DNA of 57,001 nt from CAZJLN01 sp964540765. GTDB taxonomy: Bacteria; Chloroflexota; Anaerolineae; Anaerolineales; Anaerolineaceae. A program made the position numbers and the translations under genes. The stretch lies in contig CAZINW010000011.1 in NCBI GenBank assembly GCA_964540765.1, forward strand, positions 1 to 57,001. The letters run 5' to 3'. Positions 51,195-57,001 of this stretch are shown here, piece after piece. Position 1 is the first letter of the stretch; each line of letters opens with the position of its first letter. The notes below the pieces were generated by a model, which worked only from the letters and a program-made list of their open reading frames with translations, was not told the origin of the DNA and searched no databases.

Positions 51195-51602
51195 TTAGCC
51201 TTGCATTACCGGCCGGAACTTGTACCCATACACAATCATCCCGCGTTCGTCACCGTCATTGCGGATCTTGCGCGTCACCATCTCCACTGGCATGCCAATT
51301 TTGACTGACTGGTCACCAAGGTCGGTCAGTTGGGCGGTCACCATCGGGCCTTCCTCCAATTTAACGAGTGCAATGGTGTAGGGCGCCTGCTCTTCAAAGC
51401 CGGCAGGGGCGCTTGCCATGTGGGTGTAGGAATAAACCTCACCATGACCACTGAAAGCATAAGGAATTTTCGCTTCGCCGCCACATTCAGGGCAGACATC
51501 TCGCGGGGGGAATAGTTTGGCTTCGCAGTGGGGGCAGACCTCGCCCACCAGCGCGTATCGTTGTTTCTTTAATCTCCAATGCCGTGGAACTTCCATTGAC
51601 AT
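51195..51602 (-). CDS. Zn-ribbon OB-fold protein (DUF35 family)
   Basis: 135 residues. Zinc ribbon CPHCEAKLFPPRDVCPECGG near residue 20-40, then an OB-fold (GHGEVYSYTHMASAPAGF, YTIALVKLEEGPMVTAQL). DUF35 proteins bind acyl-CoA and partner a thiolase-like protein (in acetyl-CoA acetyltransferase complexes of archaea) or help in acyl transfer. No thiolase gene is next to it. Two relics of its C-terminal end follow. Confidence 0.85.
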   Translation of the reverse strand: MSMEVPRHWRLKKQRYALVGEVCPHCEAKLFPPRDVCPECGGEAKIPYAFSGHGEVYSYTHMASAPAGFEEQAPYTIALVKLEEGPMVTAQLTDLGDQSVKIGMPVEMVTRKIRNDGDERGMIVYGYKFRPVMQG

Positions 51603-51769
51603 ACTCCTTCCAGAATTTATCTGGAGGCGAGTCTATCGAATAAAGACTCTCAATTCCTATCAAGTTCCAGAGAAGCGGATAATTATTTGGGGTTAACTCA
51701 ATAAATAATGGATATCCTGGTGGCTGATCGTTCTCTTAAATAAATTTTTAACGAAACCTTCATGGAATC
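51603..51769. other. Intergenic region, nothing recognised
   Basis: 167 bases with no coding frame or clear signal. Confidence 0.4.
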
Positions 51770-52063
51770 CTATGCGTGCTTCTTCTCATCTGAACGTTTC
51801 TGATCCTTATCTCCTTCTGTTTCTTTTTTGATATACCATTCTCCATACCTTCCTGCATAGCCACTCCAAAAATCAGCGGAAACTTGAATACCGCTGAACA
51901 TAAGCGAGCCGACCAGACCAAAAACAAAACCCAGGATCAAACTATTTACCAGCCCTTCCTTGCCTGCCAGGAGATAGCCTATGCCCCCCATGATGATGGT
52001 TGAAGCTGCGGTGAAGATGAGCAGGTTGCGCAGCAACTTCAAGAGGAATTTTTTCCAGTCCAT
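51770..52063 (-). CDS. Small membrane protein of unknown function
   Basis: 97 residues, two hydrophobic segments: LLRNLLIFTAASTIIMGGIG and LILGFVFGLVGSLMFSG, and a charged C-terminal tail (KKETEGDKDQKRSDEKK). No family recognised. It lies downstream of the methyltransferase gene at 52075 on the same strand. Confidence 0.7.
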   Translation of the reverse strand: MDWKKFLLKLLRNLLIFTAASTIIMGGIGYLLAGKEGLVNSLILGFVFGLVGSLMFSGIQVSADFWSGYAGRYGEWYIKKETEGDKDQKRSDEKKHA

Positions 52064-52074
52064 TGGATTTTTGC

Positions 52075-52869
52075 CTAAATTTCCTTCGGCTTGCGCACAC
52101 GGATATGCAAAAAGTAAGCCACCACCTGCGCATCCTGAATATTGGGGCAGCGTTTGACGGTCTCATCGTCGGGGCAAGGTTCTTCAATCCGTTCAATGAT
52201 AAATCCCTGCTCGATGAGCATGTTTAGCCACTGGCTGAGGGTATGCGTATAACGCGGGACTTTAAATTTGGGCAGCCCTTTCTTAACCTCTGCCGGAGCA
52301 GCGCTAAAGAGCCACTCTGACAATTCACCTTCCATGTTGTGAAAATAACCTCCCACCTCGTAGGCATAGGTAAGTCCGTCCTCCCCACGCAGGTTGCGGT
52401 GGTGTGGGGTATCCAGGCAGGGATGGGTGATCGAAAACTGCAGGAATCCGCCGGGCTTCAGGATGCGATAAGTTTCTGCGATCACATTTTTGGTGTTGGG
52501 GATGTCCATGAAGCTCATAAAACCGGTGGCAAAGTCAAAGCTTGTCTTGGCAAAGGGGATTTGCTCAGCGTTGGCAGCCAGGTAATCTATGCGGGGATGA
52601 GTTTGATCTTGAAACGTTCTGGCGTGCTGCACGAAAACCTGCGAGATGTCCAATGCCATTAGCCTGGCACCGCGCTTTGCCAGCAGGCGCGTGTTGTGCC
52701 CCTCACCGCAGCCGATATCCAGCCCGCAAAGCCCGTTGACGTCCGGTAGCATTTTTAGGAATGCCGGCGTGTTGAGGTGATCGCGGTAGGTGTCATAGCC
52801 GGCACGCGATAGGCGCGTCCAAGCGTCAGCATTTCCATTCCAATAGTGCTTGACCGTTTTTGATTCCAT
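52075..52869 (-). CDS. Class I SAM-dependent methyltransferase
   Basis: 264 residues. Motif I GLDIGCGEGHNTRLL, motif II ALDISQVFVQHAR, and motif IV FDFATGFMSFMDIP, then LKPGGFLQFSITHPCLD. The N-terminal WTRLSRAGYDTYRDHLN segment is repeated in decayed form at 53.9 kb. Likely a small-molecule methyltransferase; substrate unknown. Confidence 0.85.
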   Translation of the reverse strand: MESKTVKHYWNGNADAWTRLSRAGYDTYRDHLNTPAFLKMLPDVNGLCGLDIGCGEGHNTRLLAKRGARLMALDISQVFVQHARTFQDQTHPRIDYLAANAEQIPFAKTSFDFATGFMSFMDIPNTKNVIAETYRILKPGGFLQFSITHPCLDTPHHRNLRGEDGLTYAYEVGGYFHNMEGELSEWLFSAAPAEVKKGLPKFKVPRYTHTLSQWLNMLIEQGFIIERIEEPCPDDETVKRCPNIQDAQVVAYFLHIRVRKPKEI

Positions 52870-52978
52870 GATGGGTGCTGTGGCTCCTGATTAAGTTATA
52901 GGTTAATTATGACATAAAAATAGAAAAGTACCCTGGCAAATTTTATGGGGATGTTTTTTGATTTTGAAGAAGAATTGG

Positions 52979-53016
52979 CTAACATAGGGACACGGCATGC
53001 CATGTCCCTATGTTAG
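52979..53016. repeat. Perfect palindromic element TAGGGACA..TGTCCCTA
   Basis: CTAACATAGGGACA (52979-52992), inner CGGCATGCCA, TGTCCCTATGTTAG (53003-53016). The inner GGCATGCC and outer arms resemble the small palindromes of the type GTAGGGGCACGGCATGCC that I recall as scattered many times in Chloroflexota genomes. Only one copy lies in this window. It covers the stop codon of the next gene. Confidence 0.7.
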
Positions 53017-53834
53017 GTTTGGTTTTTCCTGCACACAATCAGCATGTGTTCGCTCAACCCCACCACGGATGGATGCGTGCAGGTCTGGTAATGCGCCTCC
53101 AGCCAGTTTGACCAGCGCTTTGCGTCCTTGGCTACCTGGTTAAGACCCTTGCGGTGATTTGCACTGATGCCTTCCAACCCGGCCATCTCCAGAACCGTCA
53201 ATCCCTCCCTGCTGAATGCTTCCCGTAGTTCCTCAGGCAGGAAGAAGTGACATGCCGTGAAACCATATCCCCCCAAATAATCTCCAGTGTCGACCAGTTG
53301 TTTGAAATGGGGCAGCTCTATTTCAGTCTGGCTAAAATTCAGTATTTCAATCAAAACACTCAGGCGGCTCATCACAGAAACAAAGAGGGGGGCACCCACC
53401 CTGGCAACCCGCACCAATTCCAAAATCGCCTTGTCTCTCTCACTGCCATCCAAAACATGCGACAAAGGTCCCCCCAAACACAAGATGGCATCAAAGCGGT
53501 TGTCAGTAAATTGCGACATATCTGCAATGGATCCAACTGTGAGTGTTTTTACGTGGCTTTGCATACCGGCTTTCTTGATCTGCCGCTTGGCGAAATCCAA
53601 GTTCGCCGGGGTTACATCCATCAGGTTGACGTCATAACCCTCTTTAGCCAATGCGACCGTGTATCGCCCTGGACCTCCGCCGGCATCCAAGATCAATCCC
53701 TGTTGAGGAAGATACTTGGCAAGATAATGCAGCGTGGTATCAAACTCCAGTTTATGGTAGGCATCCTTTGTCAGCCGGTTCCATTCCTGGCGAACACCTC
53801 CTGTATAGTATTCCTTGATCATTGCTTCTGTCAT
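53013..53834 (-). CDS. Class I SAM-dependent methyltransferase
   Basis: 273 residues. Motif I ILDAGGGPGRYTVALAK, motif II NLMDVTPANLDFAK, motif IV FDAILCLGGPLSHVLDGSER. C-terminal part SVVGLSEHMLIVCRKN. The sequence differs strongly from the neighbour at 52075, so it is not a recent duplicate. Substrate unknown. Confidence 0.85.
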   Translation of the reverse strand: MTEAMIKEYYTGGVRQEWNRLTKDAYHKLEFDTTLHYLAKYLPQQGLILDAGGGPGRYTVALAKEGYDVNLMDVTPANLDFAKRQIKKAGMQSHVKTLTVGSIADMSQFTDNRFDAILCLGGPLSHVLDGSERDKAILELVRVARVGAPLFVSVMSRLSVLIEILNFSQTEIELPHFKQLVDTGDYLGGYGFTACHFFLPEELREAFSREGLTVLEMAGLEGISANHRKGLNQVAKDAKRWSNWLEAHYQTCTHPSVVGLSEHMLIVCRKNQT

Positions 53835-53879
53835 TGGTTCCTTTTGAGATCATTTACCTGGAGAAAGGGCTTCATCTTT

Positions 53880-54055
53880 CCGGAGGGAGCATCAGTTGGA
53901 CCGGATTGACCAGCAAGCGAATGTTATGTCCTTCCCCGTAGCCGAAATCCAGACTGAAAAGCCTTCTCACAGATGGGAGCGATTTTATGGGTCGGGTATT
54001 GTTGAGGTGATCGCGGTGGATGACATACCCTGCCCGGTATCCCGACCACCCGACT
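53880..54055 (-). pseudogene. Decayed fragment of a methyltransferase gene
   Basis: The minus strand translates to GYRAGYVIHRDHLNNTRPIK, then RRLFSLDFGYGEGHNIRLL. It matches LSRAGYDTYRDHLN and GLDIGCGEGHNTRLL of the gene at 52075, but the Cys of motif I is replaced and the rest is lost. Only residues 17-65 equivalents remain. Confidence 0.75.
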
Positions 54056-54103
54056 GCAAGCAAGGATCGCACCATGGTGCTACATTCACGCAGGCCAGAT
54101 GCG

Positions 54104-54274
54104 CTACTCCTTTATCCAATGGTAGATTACCCCTGCAATTGGAATGAGAATAATTATGTATTCATACCAGTTCCAGTTACTATAACCACGTATTCCAGGA
54201 GAGAGGACGAGGATAATAATGATTATTATATCAATGATTTTCGATGACTTTTTTTTATTTGTCGTTTCGTTCAT
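54104..54274 (-). CDS. Small two-helix membrane protein
   Basis: 56 residues, minus strand, ATG at 54274. It begins MNETTNKKKSSKIID, then an all-hydrophobic IIIIIILVLSPGI, a short polar stretch GYSNWNWYEY, a second hydrophobic run IIILIPIAGVIYHWIKE and stop at 54104. GGAGG precedes the ATG by six bases. Below 60 residues, but its composition and RBS argue for a real gene. No family recognised. Confidence 0.6.
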   Translation of the reverse strand: MNETTNKKKSSKIIDIIIIIILVLSPGIRGYSNWNWYEYIIILIPIAGVIYHWIKE

Positions 54275-54334
54275 TATCTACCTCCAGTAACTCATACATG
54301 AAATCAATCAAGGGGAGCAAAAATTGGGATTGAA
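54275..54334. other. Spacer between small membrane protein and flavodoxin relic
   Basis: Short AT-rich stretch with the RBS of the small membrane gene (54281-54286 on the plus strand as CCTCCA). No other feature. Confidence 0.4.
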
Positions 54335-54497
54335 GGGGTAAAGCCACGCATGGGCGAGCCCAACACGGCCTGGTCAATGCCCTCCAACTGCTCCGGATTG
54401 ACCTGATCCACCTTGACCATGCTGGCGAAGCCGTGGGTGCTCAGCACCTTACCGATCTCCTGCGCGACCTTCCCAGCATTGCCAAAAAATGAGTGAC
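54335..54497 (-). pseudogene. Truncated duplicate of the flavodoxin gene
   Basis: Reading the minus strand: SFFGNAGKVAQEIGKVLSTH, then GFASMVKVDQVNPEQLEGID and LGSPMRGFT. These match residues 9-60 of the intact flavodoxin (SFFGNTKKVAQEIGKALSTH, and so on), with the remaining about 100 residues lost. It lies about 10 nt downstream of the intact gene, so it looks like a tandem duplicate that was then eroded. Confidence 0.85.
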
Positions 54498-54506
54498 AAA
54501 AAAATC

Positions 54507-54986
54507 TTACAGTGCGGCGAAAATCTCTTCCGCCCAGGCAGCGGCGCGTTCGAGTTCCCCATCCTTCAAAGGTCCTTCCGAGCCATTCACGATGAACCAG
54601 GAAGCAGGGACAGCCTGTGCGCCGTCCTTCTTCTCCATTGTCTTCAACATCGGCTCGGCGGCATAGCCAAACACCTTGACCAGCCCTTTAAGGAACTTGG
54701 AGGTTTTCTCTTCCGGATGGAAGCGGGTATCAAAGGCTGCCACCTTCACCCCCTTGAGCGCATCCGCCTTCAATTTCCTCAAGAAGGCTTTGACGTTGGG
54801 GGAATAGGTGAAGGCACGCGTGGGCGAACCCAGAATGAGCAGGTCAACGCCTTCCAACTGCTCCGGGCTAACCTGGTCCGCCTTGACCACGCTGACGAAG
54901 CCGTGGGTGCTCAGCGCCTTGCCAATCTCCTGCGCCACCTTCTTAGTATTGCCAAAAAATGAGTCATAAACGATCAATGCTTTCAT
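54507..54986 (-). CDS. Flavodoxin-family protein
   Basis: 159 residues from ATG 54986. FMN phosphate loop is VYDSFFGNTKKVA and the second flavin region is LLILGSPTRAFTYSPNV. VKVAAFDTRFHPEE follows. A longer frame from 55040 would add 18 residues (a weak hydrophobic start), which I do not support. It should bind FMN and carry electrons or act as a small oxidoreductase (IsiB/FldA-like or FMN-dependent). It has a truncated copy next to it. Confidence 0.85.
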   Translation of the reverse strand: MKALIVYDSFFGNTKKVAQEIGKALSTHGFVSVVKADQVSPEQLEGVDLLILGSPTRAFTYSPNVKAFLRKLKADALKGVKVAAFDTRFHPEEKTSKFLKGLVKVFGYAAEPMLKTMEKKDGAQAVPASWFIVNGSEGPLKDGELERAAAWAEEIFAAL

Positions 54987-55040
54987 TGAATATTCCTCTC
55001 CCATACACCATGGATACACACTAAGGGCAACCAGCACCAC

Positions 55041-55463
55041 CTTACTACCTACTCTATTATAAACAAAGAAAGCGATAACTTCAACCGCCTGCTAAAAATC
55101 ATGTATGAGTTGACAGATATTGCTGCCTGTCTGATGAAACAGGTGCCTTCGAGATTGAATGGGGTGCCACTCTCGTGCTTTTAGGTGTTCCAATTGCCAT
55201 TATTTCAAGGCAAATAATTTGCTTACAACCTTCTCTTTGAAGACTGGCTCGATAGTAAGACCTCTTCCTTATCAATTAGATTTTTTACAGAACCCTTATT
55301 TTATAAAATCAAAATTAAATGACAGGTTTCTATCATTTAAAAATGAATGCGCTCAAATTTCCACCCTTAATCCAACCCGTCAGGGGTATTTTTGTTCCAT
55401 ATATTTTTTCAGCGCAGGGATGGTTTATAATTATTGTATGAAGTTAAAGAAAGGAAAATCCGC
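55041..55463. other. Intergenic region, no gene recognised
   Basis: About 420 bases. An open frame at 55159-55467 has no family, no RBS and a skewed composition, so I do not call it. A hairpin CCTGTctgatgaaACAGG is near 55125-55143. A -10-like TATAAT lies at 55426-55431, just ahead of the next gene. Confidence 0.4.
55426..55431 (+). promoter_or_regulatory. Candidate -10 box for the 55464 gene
   Basis: Exact TATAAT, about 33 nt before ATG 55464, with AAAGGAAAA as RBS. The -35 region is A+T-rich but has no consensus hexamer. Confidence 0.35.
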
Positions 55464-55772
55464 ATGAGTTTTTTATTTGGAGATCCCGCCATTCGGCAAT
55501 TGAATGGACATCAGCAGCAGGAAGTCGAAACAATCATCTCGGAACTCATTCGCATCGGCAGGGGGGATGATTTCCTCTCTCTGAGCCCGGGTGGAGATTA
55601 TGACATTCAGTGCCATCACCGGCAAGCACGGGATTTGGGCAAGCGACTTTACGAGATGGGTGGCATCCCATTGATGCAGGCGGTACGACGGCGCATTCAA
55701 CGCAAGCTGAAAAGCGTTTTGGCAGAACACCTTGACCACTGCTGGAAGGGTATCGGCACCTGGCAACCTTAG
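55464..55772 (+). CDS. Small conserved-looking protein of unknown function
   Basis: 102 residues from ATG 55464 (RBS AAAGGA); an upstream ATG at 55434 would add ten residues. Sequence ends HLDHCWKGIGTWQP. It has a helical look and a ISELIRIGRGDDFLSLS segment, but I cannot name a family. The following gene starts 14 bases later, so they are probably co-transcribed. Confidence 0.65.
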   Translation: MSFLFGDPAIRQLNGHQQQEVETIISELIRIGRGDDFLSLSPGGDYDIQCHHRQARDLGKRLYEMGGIPLMQAVRRRIQRKLKSVLAEHLDHCWKGIGTWQP

Positions 55773-55785
55773 GCTGAGGCATCCG

Positions 55786-56190
55786 ATGACCGTAAATAAA
55801 GCCTTCCTTGCCATCAAGTATCACCCTGACAATCGCAACCGTGCCTTGATCGATGCGCTGTGCAATTGTTTGATGACGGCTGGCTATAACGTGCGCGTGA
55901 TCGTGAGGGATGTGGAGGCATGGGGTACAAAGACTTTTACTGCACAGGAAATGATGGCGCACAGCTTTGCGTTGATCAGGGAGAGCAAAGTGGTGCTCAT
56001 TGAAGCCAGCGAGAAAGGCGTTGGCATTGGCATTGAAGCCGGGTACGCCTTTGCATTCGGCATTCCCATCATCGTAATCGCCAGGATTGGTACAGAGATA
56101 TCCAACTCCCTGCGGGGTGTGGCAAGAGAGATCCTTTTTTACGACAAACCAGATGACCTCATCCCTGCCCTCATATCCCTGGCGCTATGA
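55786..56190 (+). CDS. Nucleoside 2-deoxyribosyltransferase-like protein
   Basis: 134 residues from ATG 55786. FLAIKYHPDNRNRALIDALC, then SKVVLIEASEKGVGIGIEAG and YAFAFGIPIIVIARIGTE match the PF05014-type fold, with the phosphate-binding EASEKGVGIGIEAGYA block. Members transfer deoxyribose between bases or act as nucleotide-binding sensors. The N-terminal substrate pocket is not clear enough to claim activity. Confidence 0.72.
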   Translation: MTVNKAFLAIKYHPDNRNRALIDALCNCLMTAGYNVRVIVRDVEAWGTKTFTAQEMMAHSFALIRESKVVLIEASEKGVGIGIEAGYAFAFGIPIIVIARIGTEISNSLRGVAREILFYDKPDDLIPALISLAL

Positions 56191-56295
56191 TCAATAGTAA
56201 AGTTCCAAATTCCTTATATTTTCTATTGGATTCAACGGCATAAAATGCTATAGTAAGCATACGACCAAGCGTTTAATGGCATGAAAAGAGGAAAA

Positions 56296-56796
56296 ATGGA
56301 AGAAGACAAAAATGACAAAGTTGATAACATGGAAAGTGAGAACAGCGTCGCAGAACAGGCAAAGGCAAAAATTGAAACAGAAATCGAAAAACACAACCGT
56401 AAGGCACGTGAAGAGGGGGGAAAACGCGGCCCAATCGGCTTGATGGCATGGGGAGCCATCCTGATCTGGGCAGGCTTCGTCTTTTTGGCTGACAACCTGG
56501 GGTGGATGGAAAACCTGCAATTTCCGTTGTGGTTACCAGAAGAATGGCATGTGATAAAAGATGAAATCTGGACGATGATCTTCCTGGGGGCAGGTGTGAT
56601 CGTCCTGTTCGAAGGATTTATCCGCCTGATCTTCCCCGGACTGCGTGCGAGTGCTGGTGGCACCTTCTTTATGGCATTCATTCTACTCGCTATCGGGCTG
56701 GGGAATATCTACCGCTGGGATATTGTCTGGCCAATCATTCTGATTGGATTGGGGCTTTCGATGCTGGTGCGCGCCCTGGTACGGCACAGGCAGTAA
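56296..56796 (+). CDS. Membrane protein with LiaF-like transmembrane region
   Basis: 166 residues from ATG 56296 behind AGAGGA (an ATG at 56281 adds five residues). The first 50 residues are charged and helical (IETEIEKHNRKAREEGG); then GLMAWGAILIWAGFVFLADN, WTMIFLGAGVIVLFEGFIRL, MAFILLAIGLGNIYR and WPIILIGLGLSMLVRALVR give four membrane segments. This layout resembles the LiaF transmembrane/DUF5668 domain family, often associated with cell-envelope stress sensing. Function not known. Confidence 0.7.
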   Translation: MEEDKNDKVDNMESENSVAEQAKAKIETEIEKHNRKAREEGGKRGPIGLMAWGAILIWAGFVFLADNLGWMENLQFPLWLPEEWHVIKDEIWTMIFLGAGVIVLFEGFIRLIFPGLRASAGGTFFMAFILLAIGLGNIYRWDIVWPIILIGLGLSMLVRALVRHRQ

Positions 56797-57001
56797 AAGG
56801 GCTGTGGTGATTTGAATGGTACGGCCTGATTGCACGTTCAATTTGTGTGTGAAACAACCAATTGGTTTAGAAAAATCACCCAAAGATCCTTGAATTATTT
56901 TTTGAATTTTGCGACGCGTCTACATCCAGTGGATTTAAGGTCATTGTTTACCCTGAGGTGGAAAAACTGACCAAGCAACTGAAGTTTGCTGACCGGTTAA
57001 G

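Noticed and set aside
53247..53909. 220-codon plus-strand frame opposite the methyltransferase at 53013
   Set aside because: Complete overlap with a clear methyltransferase on the other strand, no family, no RBS.
54489..54962. 157-codon plus-strand frame opposite the flavodoxin
   Set aside because: Shadow of the flavodoxin gene; composition and lack of motifs show no coding signal of its own.
55159..55467. Plus-strand frame before the 55464 gene
   Set aside because: No RBS, no recognisable pieces, unusual codon use, and it runs into the next gene in another frame.

Overview
The window reads as chromosomal DNA of a moderately GC, heterotrophic, non-photosynthetic bacterium. The mix of families (GatCAB, TsaE-TsaB-RimI in one operon, type-4 Fe-S uracil-DNA glycosylase, several GT39-like membrane glycosyltransferases, a MarR-type EPS regulator, DUF35 OB-fold proteins) fits Chloroflexota, most likely Anaerolineae. 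That placement is an inference from family flavour; there is no rRNA or other marker here to prove it.

Layout. (1) 0.3-2.7 kb: tRNA t6A modification genes tsaE-tsaB-rimI, then a type-4 UDG. (2) 2.8-37.8 kb: one very long plus-strand surface-polysaccharide locus with tightly packed or overlapping genes. It holds nucleotide-sugar dehydrogenase and epimerase, a Wzx-type flippase, many GT4 and GT2 glycosyltransferases, an EPS-associated MarR-type regulator with its own strong promoter at 10.5 kb, a Wzm/Wzt ABC exporter, two large capsule-synthesis-like transferases, methyltransferases, and an unusually rich nonulosonic (sialic-like) acid set: two NeuB-family synthases, three cytidylyltransferase-like proteins (one fused to a HAD phosphatase), a PseB-type dehydratase, several oxidoreductases and a radical SAM enzyme. 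(3) 37.8-42.6 kb: an AT-rich minus-strand island with two unfamiliar genes and a three-gene restriction-modification unit (methyltransferase, endonuclease, methyltransferase). Related non-coding elements flank and separate its units like cassette boundaries. (4) 42.6-46.0 kb: kbl (glycine C-acetyltransferase) and a GT39-like membrane glycosyltransferase, both minus strand. (5) 46.2-49.7 kb: gatC-gatA-gatB and tRNA-Gly(TCC). (6) 49.7-55.0 kb: a low-density accessory stretch with a YefM/YoeB toxin-antitoxin pair, a DUF35 protein, two small membrane proteins, two methyltransferases, a flavodoxin, and several decayed duplications (two DUF35 3' ends with their terminators, a methyltransferase fragment, a flavodoxin fragment). 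(7) 55.4-56.8 kb: three small genes of mostly unknown function.

How it works together. Region 2 should activate sugars, including at least one and probably two nonulosonic acids as CMP-sugars, build them into a glycan with cytoplasmic glycosyltransferases, and export it by a flippase and/or the ABC transporter; the GT-C-type membrane enzymes would add or transfer sugars on the outer membrane face. The module at 25.2-34.5 kb carries the most unusual biochemistry: a CMP-nonulosonate synthetase fused to a HAD phosphatase with intact catalytic motifs, beside a short NANS-like synthase. That pairing suggests a 9-phosphate route like the animal sialic acid pathway, embedded with a radical SAM enzyme and three oxidoreductases. 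The cassette-like island in region 3 is the other stretch that known annotation does not explain well.
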